DNA of 64,000 nucleotides from Pelagibaculum spongiae (lineage in GTDB: Bacteria; Pseudomonadota; Gammaproteobacteria; Enterobacterales; Pelagibaculaceae), in contig NZ_QDDL01000001.1 of the NCBI RefSeq assembly GCF_003097315.1, positions 434,001 to 498,000 on the forward strand. The letters run 5' to 3'. Within the stretch, counting starts at the first letter, position 1. Each line of letters starts with the position of its first letter. Below the pieces are notes generated by a model, which saw only the letters and a list, made by a program, of their open reading frames with translations, ran no database searches and had not been told where the DNA came from. The position numbers and the translations under genes are program-made. This document shows, in pieces, positions 18,933 through 28,601 of this stretch.

Positions 18933-19067
18933 TCAAGTCCAATAAAACGATAAGAAATCAGTACTATGAACTTCCATCAGTATTGTGGTAATACCAAAAT
19001 ACATCAGCCCAATGATCGCGGGGTTTGTTATGGCTCCTTTTATGGAAACCATTCGATTTATATTCAT
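18933..19067 (-). pseudogene. Relic of a second satP gene (N-terminal fragment)
   Basis: An open frame of 44 codons that reads MNINRMVSIKGAITNPAIIG, then LMYFGITTILMEVHSTDF, and stops. It aligns with residues ~28-63 of the intact SatP (ITVKDTIANPAPLG, LMCFGMTTVLLNIHNAGF). The rest of the gene is gone and the DUF3360 gene starts 15 bases later. Upstream, 19121-19154 shares GACTTTATCTYGAG and GTCAATTRA with the satP upstream region, so the duplication included the promoter area. Confidence 0.75.
18983..18999. promoter_or_regulatory. GntR/FadR-type palindrome before the DUF3360 gene
   Basis: On the minus strand this reads TTTTGGTATTACCACAA, 15 of 17 bases identical to TTTTGGTATTACCAAAA at 45357-45373. 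Its centre is 73 bases upstream of the DUF3360 start. It also encodes FGITT in the satP relic, so part of the match could be chance codon usage. Confidence 0.45.
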
Positions 19068-20580
19068 AAATGAAATCTCAAAATTTTAAGAAAACAAAAA
19101 CACAAAAATTTAATATTTTGGACTTTATCTTGAGAGGTATTCCTCGTCAATTGATGCAGGTCGGATTTACCTTAAACCCGCTCAAACATTGATTTAAATT
19201 GACTCTTCAAGCCAATCAATCAGACAAGATCACCGCAAAAGCCCATAATTCAAAGGGTTCAAGAAAACTAGCAACTGCAAACAAATTGGTCGACCAAACA
19301 TTTGACCGCCAAACGCACCATACAAACTTATCTTTCGGGCACTGAAATACTGACCATCTTGACAACAAAACAGTCAGTCATAGAACTCATTGGATTGTTT
19401 TTATTCGCGATTCAATGAAGTACAAGAAGCTAATAAAACACCTCACCAAAAACAAAAATAAAAATAAACAATTATTTCAGTTAGTTAGCTTTCTTCCCAA
19501 TATCTTACATAGAAACAATAAAATTCATCACATCCGAATAAAAAACAACTTCATCAGATTAATGAGAAATGATAAAAGTTTACTAATCTGATAAGCGAAA
19601 TCGATAATAAGATGTTCTTAAGAAAGAATCTTTCACAGCAAAGCTAGAGCGCTAACCAAAAAACATAGCCAAGACTCAAAGAAAACTTTAAAATCAGCAT
19701 GATAAGCATTAGCTGCACTGTAAAGAGAAAGCATTAGTAACAACAAGCACAACACAAGTTGGCTAATATCTAAGCATGTTTGCTTCAAAAATCAGCAAGC
19801 ACCCAAAGTTGATTTTTTATCAACTACAAAAGAAATGACCGTTATTGCGTGAACTGTTGAATAAGCAACAGTGGATTTCATAAAAACTTTATATTGAGAG
19901 AAAATTTGAGTCAATCAACTCCGAACAGATTACTGACCGGAGACAATAAACATCTATTTTCAGTGCCTCTTTACTCGTCAAAAAAATAATTTCACTTATT
20001 TAATAACTAGTTACCAATACTTAGTTGTATCCAGATAAAATCGATGCCTTTTAACCACTAACTCAGGTCAATATTCTCAAATATGCTGCAACAGATGTCA
20101 TACCAATAGGTGGAGTGTAAATGTTCGTTTTGACGCCACTAACCAAAAAAGAAAAATACACTTTCTATAGAAACATTCATTAATGGAAAATATTAATTTC
20201 TACAATAATGCATATACCTAAGAAACTGGACTGAACGAAGCAATCGCTGTTTTGAGAATCAAGAGCCGAACTTTTGAGCTGACTGCGATTGGTCATGACC
20301 TAGTTAAAAGCCATCATTTGAGGAAAGATAGCTACCCAACAAGTGTTAAGCCGCTAGAGATTTAAGTGGGAAGCTTGTAGATATTTACCAAAAAGCGGGA
20401 AGTTGGTGTAGCAGTGGTTGAAAACCTAGTGTCTTGCAGAAATGGCGATCGAGATGGAAGTTAACATTAAATCTGAGCTTTGAAATAATGATTTATTAAA
20501 AGAAGGGATGAAAAACAATAAACAACAAACATAAAACATTAAATAAAAACAAATCTGATTTAATTATTGTTCGAATTAAA
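19068..20580. other. 1.5-kb stretch without recognisable genes
   Basis: Apart from the shared block GACTTTATCTTGAG/GTCAATTGA (19121-19154), nothing coding is seen. The sequence is AT-rich, with many stops in all frames. It separates the satP relic from the 3' end of the EamA gene. Confidence 0.5.
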
Positions 20581-21486
20581 TCACTTACCCCCTGCTTTTT
20601 TAACCATTAAATAAACACCCGTTACTGCAAGCACCATTCCAGCTAGAGCACCGGCGGAAAGCGATTCATCAAACAATAACCATGACTCAATTGCGGTAAC
20701 CGGTGGCACCAAGTAAAAATAACTGGCAACACTGGATGCAGCACCCTGTCGAATCATTAGCATTAATAACAATATTGCAGCCACCGACACACCAAAAACT
20801 AACCAAAGCATCCCAATAATTAATTGCGGCTGCCAAATAATTAATTGATCCTCAAATTGCCAAGTCAACAAGCCCATCCAAAATACTGTAGCCACATACT
20901 GGTAGAAGGTACCGGTTAATAAATCGACCCCTTGTCCGAATTTTTTCTGGTACAGCGTTCCTATAGAAATACTAACCAATGCGACAGCAGCAGCAATCAT
21001 TGAAGCAGGTGACAACTGAAAATCACCAACGGCTTGTCCTTGAAGCAACACCATCACAACACCAGCTAAGCCAAGCAACAAGCCTGTCCATTGTCGGATT
21101 GATAAACGCTCAGAAATAACGAACCATGCTATAACTGCAGTCAATAAGGGCTGCAGGCCAACTAGCAAAGAAACAATTCCTGCCGGCATTTGCCATTTTA
21201 TTGCAGCATAAACTCCGCCCAAATACCCCGCGTGCACTAAAGAACCCACCAATAATTGATGCCCAGCTTGGCGAAATGTCGGCCAACTTGGTTTGAAATG
21301 GCTAATCAGCGCTCCGAATACCAATAAAGTGATCAGCATCCGAATAAACAACAGATAAAATGGCTCGATATACGGCAAGGCATACTTACCACCGATGAAA
21401 CCAGTGCTCCACAACAGCACAAAAACCAATGGAATCCATTGGGTTAGTTGCTGGCGAAGTGCTGGCGAGCCAAGTTGAGTTAACAT
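20581..21486 (-). CDS. EamA/DMT family metabolite exporter
   Basis: A 301-residue protein with ten predicted membrane helices in two repeated EamA halves. Typical phrases are LLWSTGFIGGKYALPYIEP at the N-terminus and VASYFYLVPPVTAIESWLLF in the second half. Members export amino acids and other small metabolites. It is divergent from a MocR-type regulator, with a 136-base shared promoter region that holds an inverted repeat, so it is the likely target of that regulator. Confidence 0.85.
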   Translation of the reverse strand: MLTQLGSPALRQQLTQWIPLVFVLLWSTGFIGGKYALPYIEPFYLLFIRMLITLLVFGALISHFKPSWPTFRQAGHQLLVGSLVHAGYLGGVYAAIKWQMPAGIVSLLVGLQPLLTAVIAWFVISERLSIRQWTGLLLGLAGVVMVLLQGQAVGDFQLSPASMIAAAVALVSISIGTLYQKKFGQGVDLLTGTFYQYVATVFWMGLLTWQFEDQLIIWQPQLIIGMLWLVFGVSVAAILLLMLMIRQGAASSVASYFYLVPPVTAIESWLLFDESLSAGALAGMVLAVTGVYLMVKKAGGK

Positions 21487-21567
21487 GAAGGTAAAGTAAA
21501 TGTTGTCATACGACTACTCTGCAGATATTTAACAGATAAAGACAGAAACAGATTGCATGTTCCTTTA

Positions 21568-21623
21568 TGGGTACAGTTATAAAAACACACTCAACAAACT
21601 CATTTTCCGTTAAACTGTACCCA
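21568..21623. promoter_or_regulatory. Paired operator half-sites for the MocR regulator
   Basis: TGGGTACAGTT (21568-21578) and its exact inverse AACTGTACCCA (21613-21623) lie between the divergent EamA and MocR genes. The second half-site abuts the MocR start codon. The centre-to-centre distance is 45 bases, about four helical turns. Such spaced GTAC-containing repeats are usual for MocR proteins. Confidence 0.7.
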
Positions 21624-23083
21624 TGAAGCGATATCAGATTATATTCCAGCAACTGCAGCAACAAATCCAGCAAGGCACACTCAGGCCGGGTGATACCTTG
21701 CCGTCGATTAGAAGCCTGAGTTTGCAAAGTGGTTTTGGCAAAAACACCATTATTCGAGCTTACCAAGAGCTTGAAGCTGAGCTATTAATTGAACCTAAAG
21801 ATCGTAGCGGATTTGTGGTTACCCACCAAGTAAATCGCGCCGAAACAAATGGCACCAGCACAAGCGGTCATAGCAAAGCAAAAGCCTCACCCAATGCACT
21901 TCAGCCGAAAAAAGTTCAGCTAGGTGCACTGCCCTTAAAAGTATTGGCCGCCGCATCGGATCAAAATAAAATTCAGTTTGGTAGCGCCCACCCAGCAATT
22001 CAGCACCCTGCCTGCCGCCGTTTTTATCAGATACTTGCACGCCAATCATATCAATTTGCCAACAGCAGCAAAGCCAACAGCCACTACACCCACGCACCCG
22101 GTTTATTAGCATTACGACAGCAAATTTGCCGTCGCCTTTCTATTGGAAACCAAACAGTATCAGCCGATGACCTAGTAATTACCAACGGCGCCCAAGAAGC
22201 AGTCACCCTATCGTTATTAGCCACTGCCAATTCTGGCGATACTATTGCTGTTGAGACCCCTTGTTTTTATGGCACTTTAAGCTGCATTGAAGCGCTAGGC
22301 ATGAAAGTACTGGAGATCCCTTCAGACCCGTCACATGGTATTAATCTGGAATTATTGGACGACGCACTTAAAAAGTGGCCAATAAAAGCCCTATTATTAA
22401 ATCCTAATTTCAATAACCCACTGGGTTTTGAAATGCCTACCAATAAAAAACAACAATTATTAGACATTACCAAAACACAACAACTTCCTATTATTGAAGA
22501 CGATGTGTTCGGCGAACTTTATTACCACAACAAACCAACCACCCTCAAAAGCCTCGATAAGGAGAATCGTGTTATTTATTGCAGCTCTCTTTCTAAAACA
22601 CTGCATTCAGATATACGAATCGGCTGGGTGGCTGCAGGAAAGTACTTTGAAAAAGTTAACTTTTTGAAATGTATGATGACGATGGCCTCGCCTGGTGTGG
22701 TTCAATATGCTGCCGCCGATTTTCTAAAAGACAGCCACTATGAACGACACTTAAGAAGAATGCGCAGCATTTATCAGCAGCGCTGGCTTAACTTCAAAGA
22801 AGCGCTCTATTTACATTGGCCACAACTTTTTACTCTAAGCGAGCCTACCGGTAGCTTCCTTTGTTGGGTTGAGTTTCCCAAAAACATCGATACTAACTGG
22901 ATCTTTGAACAGGCCGATCAAAACAATATCGGCATTACTCCAGGTAGTTTATTTTCTGCCAGCGGCCAGTTTAAAAATTGTTTACGGATGAATTTTTCAA
23001 CATTTAATGGTGATGAGCAGCAAATTGCTGCATTGGTATTGATTGGCAAGCTGATTAATCAAGCAGTTTTGAAAAATCCTTAA
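21623..23083 (+). CDS. MocR-type (GntR family) transcription regulator with aminotransferase domain
   Basis: A 486-residue protein. Residues 1-70 form a GntR winged helix (GTLRPGDTLPSIRSLSLQSG, KNTIIRAYQELE). A linker follows, and residues ~120-480 form a class I aminotransferase fold with the PLP lysine in SSLSKTL (K325) and substrate-fold phrases NPNFNNPLGFEMP and ITPGSLFS. MocR regulators sense PLP or amino-acid derivatives. The divergent EamA exporter and the spaced inverted repeat at its start imply self- and exporter control. Confidence 0.85.
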   Translation: MKRYQIIFQQLQQQIQQGTLRPGDTLPSIRSLSLQSGFGKNTIIRAYQELEAELLIEPKDRSGFVVTHQVNRAETNGTSTSGHSKAKASPNALQPKKVQLGALPLKVLAAASDQNKIQFGSAHPAIQHPACRRFYQILARQSYQFANSSKANSHYTHAPGLLALRQQICRRLSIGNQTVSADDLVITNGAQEAVTLSLLATANSGDTIAVETPCFYGTLSCIEALGMKVLEIPSDPSHGINLELLDDALKKWPIKALLLNPNFNNPLGFEMPTNKKQQLLDITKTQQLPIIEDDVFGELYYHNKPTTLKSLDKENRVIYCSSLSKTLHSDIRIGWVAAGKYFEKVNFLKCMMTMASPGVVQYAAADFLKDSHYERHLRRMRSIYQQRWLNFKEALYLHWPQLFTLSEPTGSFLCWVEFPKNIDTNWIFEQADQNNIGITPGSLFSASGQFKNCLRMNFSTFNGDEQQIAALVLIGKLINQAVLKNP

Positions 23084-23186
23084 CACCATGATCTACAGAA
23101 CGGAAAATTATCTCGATCACTGTAAGCTTGATAAACTTTAAGCGCAATCAGATGCTTACAAATTATTTGCTAGGCATCTGATTTCG

Positions 23187-23262
23187 TTACATGATCCACA
23201 TGGAAGTGGGGAGTAAGAAATGCTGAAAATGCTTGGAACATTCTCGGCCTCGTCAAACTTAC
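23187..23262 (+). repeat. Dispersed intergenic repeat, related to 9957-10020
   Basis: Contains CCACATGGAAGTGGGGAG, then GAAATGCTGAAAATGCTTGG and AACATTCTCGGCCTCGTCAA, matching the inverse of 9957-10020. CACATGGAAGTG is itself nearly palindromic. It shares the AATG(T/C)TTGGAACATT core with the elements at 1416 and 6904. Confidence 0.5.
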
Positions 23263-23366
23263 ACGGCGTTATTACTCAAAAGCCATTAAATGGATAATTA
23301 ATCAGCTGGTGAATTTCTAGTAAAGCCATATCATAGTCACTCGTTATTCTTGTTGAGACGTTTGCG

Positions 23367-24098
23367 ATGGCAAAGCCTGGCCGCCCTAAAAAAAACCTGC
23401 CGATATCACCCGTTCCGACTGCAGCAACGGGCATGCCCAATTCATCCAATCAGCCAAGCAAAGACAGCGCCAGAGGCAAGCTACTCGAAGCGGCTAAAAC
23501 CTGTTTTACCCAAACGCCTTACCACAAAGTAACCACCCGAATGCTCGCAGCAGAAGCTGGCGTGACACCGGCATTGATTCGTTATTACTTCATCAATAAA
23601 GAAGGCCTGTACAAGGCAATGTTTGAAGCGGTCACCGGCGACGTTCTGAATTTCCTAGAAAGCTATTCTGAAAACCAGCCACTTACATTAGAAATGCTGC
23701 CAACTGCGTTCCAACAAGTCATCAAGCAACACCCGCAATTCCCGGTGTTGATGATGCGAGAAATGGTGCTGGGCGAGGGGCAATATCGAGATTTATTTCT
23801 ACAGGTAATCAAGCAAGATCGTTTTCCCCACTTTAAAAAACTCATTGAAGATTTACAACAATCCGGCCAAGTGCGATCAGATATAAACTCTGTTTTTCTA
23901 CATCTACATATGATGTCTATTACCCTATTCCCCTGGATAATGCGCAGTAACATTGAGTTTGTCACCGGCTTGCCATTTGATAATGATTTTGCCGACAGCA
24001 TGTTGCAGCACAACCTAGAAGTTTTGAAAAATGGTTGCAAGCAAGATCAAAGCTCTGATGATAAAAGCATTGCCAATAAAAATAGTGAAAAACAATAA
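23367..24098 (+). CDS. TetR family regulator of the RND efflux operon
   Basis: A 243-residue protein. A basic, proline-rich leader is followed by a TetR helix-turn-helix (KVTTRMLAAEAGVTPALIRY then YFINKEGLYKAMFE) around residues 55-90 and an all-helical ligand domain. It sits 21 bases before the membrane fusion protein gene on the same strand, so it probably represses the operon it begins. Confidence 0.85.
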   Translation: MAKPGRPKKNLPISPVPTAATGMPNSSNQPSKDSARGKLLEAAKTCFTQTPYHKVTTRMLAAEAGVTPALIRYYFINKEGLYKAMFEAVTGDVLNFLESYSENQPLTLEMLPTAFQQVIKQHPQFPVLMMREMVLGEGQYRDLFLQVIKQDRFPHFKKLIEDLQQSGQVRSDINSVFLHLHMMSITLFPWIMRSNIEFVTGLPFDNDFADSMLQHNLEVLKNGCKQDQSSDDKSIANKNSEKQ

Positions 24099-24119
24099 CC
24101 ATCAGCTCAGGAGGTAATT

Positions 24120-25457
24120 ATGAACATCCTACTAAAGAAAAAATCCTGGCTGATTATTTTACCTATTATCGCTATTTTTATTTTAATTGTTATCGCCAAA
24201 AACAAACCCGCCCCTGAAAAAAAAACAGCACTAGATAACTCAGTGCTAGTCGAAACCATTCAGGTGCAGGCACAAACATTACAGCCTTACCTAATTGGCT
24301 ATGGCCGTGTTCAGCCGAAAGAAACCTGGAATGCTCGCTCTGAAGTGTCTGGCCGAGTGATCTACCGTCACCCTGACCTAGAACCGGGAAAAACACTGCC
24401 TGCTGACAGCTTAATTTTAAAAATTGATCCGGTGGATTATCAGCTTAAACTTGCCCAAGCGAAATCAGACCTACAGTCATCGGAAGCGGAACTATCGAGA
24501 ATTTTATTAAATCAAAAAAAGCTAACCCTCTCGATTAAATTGGAAAGAAACAATTTACAGTTACAACAAAAAGAGCTTCAAAGAAAACAAGGTTTACTTG
24601 AGAAAAATCTAGTGTCGCAAAGTTTGGTTGATGCCGAGCAACAACACGTTTTTTCCCAGCAGAAAAAATTATTGGATATTAAAAATAATCTTGAACAGCA
24701 ACCCGCTTCCATTGAAATTGCCAAGGCAAAAATTGCTGTTAGCCAATCACGAATTTCCCAAGCACAACGTTTACTCGATAAAACTGAAGTTCGCCTGCCA
24801 TTTGACGCCAGAATTGCCAAAGTTAATGCCGAAAATTTTCAACTGGTTTCACCTTCTGAATTAATGGTCGTGGCGCATCAGGTCGGCACCATGCAGGTTC
24901 CGGCTGAAGTTTCAATTAGCCAACTACGCCAGTTCACCGCTTATATCAAGCAGCTTGAACTTCTCAGCCCAACCACCCCAGATATTCAACAATTAAACCT
25001 GCCAGCTAAGGTTATTTTGCATCTCGGCCAGCAAACCTTTAGCTGGCAGGGTAAAGTGACATCCACCGGTGAGAGTATTAATCTTCGGTCCAATACATTG
25101 CCTTTAACGGTTGATATAAAACCCGAGCAGCAAATTTTTAATATTGCCAATCGACCCGTACTTACTAATGAGATGTACGTTGAAGTGCGCATTTTTGCCC
25201 CTAAGCAATCGCTCATCGCTATTCCAACTCGAGCATTGCAAGGGCAACAAGTTTATTTGCTCGATAAAAATCAGCAACTACAAATTCATAAGGTTCAGCC
25301 AGGTTTTCAAATTGGCAACCAAACCATCATCAATAGCGGCCTAATCGGTGGCGAGCGGCTGGTACTTAATGATTTAGTGCCTGCCGTTGCTGGCATGCAG
25401 CTTCGTCAAAAAATTAACCAAACAACGAGTAATCAAGCAATAGGTGAAAACCAATGA
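24120..25457 (+). CDS. RND efflux membrane fusion protein
   Basis: A 445-residue periplasmic adaptor. It starts after an AGGAGG site and has an N-terminal membrane anchor (WLIILPIIAIFILIVIA), a lipoyl-like half (GRVIYRHPDLEPG), a long coiled-coil hairpin rich in Q/K/L (~residues 115-215), and beta-barrel and membrane-proximal domains. It would link the RND pump to an outer-membrane channel, which is not encoded here. Its stop overlaps the next start by four bases (ATGA). Confidence 0.85.
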   Translation: MNILLKKKSWLIILPIIAIFILIVIAKNKPAPEKKTALDNSVLVETIQVQAQTLQPYLIGYGRVQPKETWNARSEVSGRVIYRHPDLEPGKTLPADSLILKIDPVDYQLKLAQAKSDLQSSEAELSRILLNQKKLTLSIKLERNNLQLQQKELQRKQGLLEKNLVSQSLVDAEQQHVFSQQKKLLDIKNNLEQQPASIEIAKAKIAVSQSRISQAQRLLDKTEVRLPFDARIAKVNAENFQLVSPSELMVVAHQVGTMQVPAEVSISQLRQFTAYIKQLELLSPTTPDIQQLNLPAKVILHLGQQTFSWQGKVTSTGESINLRSNTLPLTVDIKPEQQIFNIANRPVLTNEMYVEVRIFAPKQSLIAIPTRALQGQQVYLLDKNQQLQIHKVQPGFQIGNQTIINSGLIGGERLVLNDLVPAVAGMQLRQKINQTTSNQAIGENQ

Positions 25458-28400
25458 TCGGTTACTTTGCCAAGCACCCCACTGCATCGAATTTATTAAT
25501 GTTGCTTATTTTAATATTGGGCGTGAGTGCGCTGCCCAATATTAAAAGAGAAACCTTTCCCGAATTTGCCAACCGCAAGCTGCAAGTCAGCGTGATTTAT
25601 CCCGGTGCCAGCACCAGTGATGTAGAAACGGGTATTTGCGTGCCATTAGAAGAGGCCATCGATGGCTTAGCGCAGATTGACACCTTAAGTTGTGAATCCC
25701 GTGAAGGTCAGGGAAAACTAACCGTCGAGCTAGAGGAAGGCGGTAATATTGCCCGCTTGCTTTCAGATGTAAAAACCGAAGTTGATGCTATTGATAATTT
25801 TCCCCAGCAAGCTGAAAGCCCACTGATTAAAGAAATCGGTCGCAACGATCCATTAATTACTCTGGCAATTAGTGCTGACACTGCAGATTTTCATCTCAAA
25901 CAATATGCTGAATCAGTGAAAGACCAATTACAAAAGCTGCCTGATATTTCTTTAATAGAGCTGCAAGGATTTTCTGATCAACAATTAAGTGTTCGCCTCA
26001 ATCTGCCATTATTACGCCAATATGGTTTATCGATTGAACAAGTGGCGCAGCGAATTAAACGGCAAAATGTAAAGCTGCCTTCTGGCAATCTTGAAACACA
26101 GGGTAAAACCTTATTAATCCGGGTCGATCAGCAAAAAGTAACCGCTGTCAGCTTGGCAACAACTATTATATCGAACACGCCACAGGGCGGCGTACTACGC
26201 CTTTCCGATATCGCACAGGTAACCGAGCGTTTTGAAAAAGATGAAGTATCGGTTTTTATAGGTGGAAAACGTACTGCACTATTAAAAATCAATAAAACCA
26301 AATCACAAGATGCATTGGTATTAGTCGATCAGGTAAAACAGTTTGTCAACCAATTAGAAAAACAAGCACCTAAAAGAATCGATCTGACGCTGACGCAAGA
26401 TACTGCCAAAATTGTTGAAGATCGTTTGAACATGCTTTTGGGCAATGCCTGGCAAGGTATTTTATTAGTGTTTGCTGTAATGTGGCTGTTCTTTGGCTGG
26501 CGCTATTCTTTTTGGGTCGCCATGGGTTTGCCTGTTTCCTTTATGGGCGCATTTTGGCTGATGTCATTAATGGGCGTCAGCATCAATATGATTTCAATGG
26601 TCGCGCTATTAATGTCGATCGGTATCTTAATGGATGATGCAATTGTTATTGCCGAGAGCATTGCCCATCAACTAGAAAAAGGCAAAAGTGCCTTACAAGG
26701 CGCTATCGACGGCGTATTGTTAGTTGGCCCTGGCGTATTTTCATCCTTTTTAACCACCGCCTCAGTATTTATCGGCTTACTTTGGCTGAGCGGCGATATC
26801 GGTGCGGTACTGCAAGTTTTCCCCCAAGTGTTATTGGCGACCGTCGCTGTTAGCTTAATCGAAGCATTCTTTATTTTGCCCTGCCATTTGTATCACAGCC
26901 TTTTAATGCACCCTCAAACCGCTGAAGAAACAGTCAAGCAGCCTAAAATAAAACGGTGGTTTAATCAGACATTCGAAAACTTCCGTCACAAGCAATTAGT
27001 CAACCTAGTTGAGCGACTGACCCAACATCGATACCTAGCTTCTGGCGCTGCGTTCGCTTTGTTTTTTATGACTATTTCATTGCTGGCCGGTGGTGCCATT
27101 AAATTCAAAGCATTCCCTAGTCTTGAAGGTGATATTTTAGAAATGCGGTTACTTATGCCGCAAGGAACGCCTTTAGATCAAACCAAAAAAATTGTTCAGC
27201 GCAGTGTTAAACAACTGGAATTAATTAATCAGGATTTAACGCTGTTACAGCCAGAATTAAATGGTCAACCACAATCTCTGATTAAAAGCATAACTGTTGA
27301 ATACAATCAAAACGGCGATGCTTTTGAAAAAGGCACCCATATCGCCACAGTTAGAGCCGACATATTAACTGCCGAGACGCGAAATAGCTCTATTTATACC
27401 GTTAAAGATCGCTGGCGCGACTCTGTAGGCGAAGTGGCTGGTGCTATTCAGCTTGCTTTTAAAGAACCTACACTTGGCCCATCGGGCCGGCCGATTGAAA
27501 TTCAATTACATAGTGAAAACCTACAACAGCTCTCTGAAGCCGCCTGGGAAATCCGACAGCAACTGATTAGCTATCAAGGCGTTGTCGATGTATTGGATGA
27601 TCTACGCCCCGGTAAGCCTGAATGGAAAATCGAACTACTACCTTCAGCATCGGCATTGGGCGTAGATGGTTTATTAATCGCTAACCAGTTGCGCAGCGGC
27701 TATTTTGGGATCACCGCCGATGAATTCCAACGGGGCAGCCAGACTTTAAAAGTTGATGTTCAGTTATCTGACCGAGATAAATCCAGCCTGCAGCAATTGC
27801 AGAATTTCCCAATCACCTTGAATAATGGCCAGCAAATTCCACTGGCATCTTTAACCAATATTACGCCTGACCGTGGCTATGCACGGATTAACCGAGTCAA
27901 CGGGCAACGTACCGTCACTTTAATTGGCGATATTGATACCCGCTATGCCAATACTCAGCAAATTATTGCTGAAGTTGAAAAAACCACCATATTGCCATTA
28001 CTAGAAAAATACCCGAATTTATCTTTCAGTTACCAAGGAGAACTTAAGCAAGGAAATACCACCGGAAAATCCATCATGCAAAAGTTTTTAATGGGTTTAA
28101 TCGGTGTCTTTATTATTCTTAGTTTTCAGTTCCGAAGTTATGCCGAACCGATTATTGTTATGCTGGCCATTCCCTTGGCACTGATTGGCAGCTTATGGGG
28201 GCATCTGCTGTTTGGTTATGATTTCACCATGCCTAGCATGCTTGGTTTTGTTTCTCTGGCGGGCATTGTGGTCAACAACTCAATACTACTGGTGACCTAT
28301 ATTAAAGTGCATATTGCTGACGGCATGAGCTTGCACCAAAGCGCTGTTCAGGCGGCGCACTCACGCTTCCGTGCCATTTTCATTACCACCGCCACCACCA

Positions 28401-28576
28401 TAGCAGGCACTTTGCCAATTTTATTAGAAACCAGTTTACAGGCGCAGATCGTGCAGCCATTAGTGGTTAGTTTAATCTTTGGCCTCGCCAGCTCGAGTAT
28501 TCTGGTAGTGTTAATTTTGCCTTGTTTTTATATGATCCTGGAAGATTTTGGTTTGGTAGAATTAAAAACCTCTTAA
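25454..28576 (+). CDS. RND efflux permease (HAE-1/AcrB-like)
   Basis: A 1040-residue pump with twelve membrane helices in two halves and two large periplasmic loops. Visible landmarks are FAKHPTASNLLMLLILILG at the N-terminus, the proton-relay aspartates in helix 4 (SIGILMDDAIVIAESI), and the second-half phrase GFVSLAGIVVNNSILLV. The substrate is unknown. It is translationally coupled to the adaptor and probably controlled by the TetR protein upstream. An IS4 element begins 26 bases after its stop. Confidence 0.9.
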   Translation: MIGYFAKHPTASNLLMLLILILGVSALPNIKRETFPEFANRKLQVSVIYPGASTSDVETGICVPLEEAIDGLAQIDTLSCESREGQGKLTVELEEGGNIARLLSDVKTEVDAIDNFPQQAESPLIKEIGRNDPLITLAISADTADFHLKQYAESVKDQLQKLPDISLIELQGFSDQQLSVRLNLPLLRQYGLSIEQVAQRIKRQNVKLPSGNLETQGKTLLIRVDQQKVTAVSLATTIISNTPQGGVLRLSDIAQVTERFEKDEVSVFIGGKRTALLKINKTKSQDALVLVDQVKQFVNQLEKQAPKRIDLTLTQDTAKIVEDRLNMLLGNAWQGILLVFAVMWLFFGWRYSFWVAMGLPVSFMGAFWLMSLMGVSINMISMVALLMSIGILMDDAIVIAESIAHQLEKGKSALQGAIDGVLLVGPGVFSSFLTTASVFIGLLWLSGDIGAVLQVFPQVLLATVAVSLIEAFFILPCHLYHSLLMHPQTAEETVKQPKIKRWFNQTFENFRHKQLVNLVERLTQHRYLASGAAFALFFMTISLLAGGAIKFKAFPSLEGDILEMRLLMPQGTPLDQTKKIVQRSVKQLELINQDLTLLQPELNGQPQSLIKSITVEYNQNGDAFEKGTHIATVRADILTAETRNSSIYTVKDRWRDSVGEVAGAIQLAFKEPTLGPSGRPIEIQLHSENLQQLSEAAWEIRQQLISYQGVVDVLDDLRPGKPEWKIELLPSASALGVDGLLIANQLRSGYFGITADEFQRGSQTLKVDVQLSDRDKSSLQQLQNFPITLNNGQQIPLASLTNITPDRGYARINRVNGQRTVTLIGDIDTRYANTQQIIAEVEKTTILPLLEKYPNLSFSYQGELKQGNTTGKSIMQKFLMGLIGVFIILSFQFRSYAEPIIVMLAIPLALIGSLWGHLLFGYDFTMPSMLGFVSLAGIVVNNSILLVTYIKVHIADGMSLHQSAVQAAHSRFRAIFITTATTIAGTLPILLETSLQAQIVQPLVVSLIFGLASSSILVVLILPCFYMILEDFGLVELKTS

Positions 28577-28601
28577 ATTCAAGAAAAACCTAGCCAAGTA
28601 A

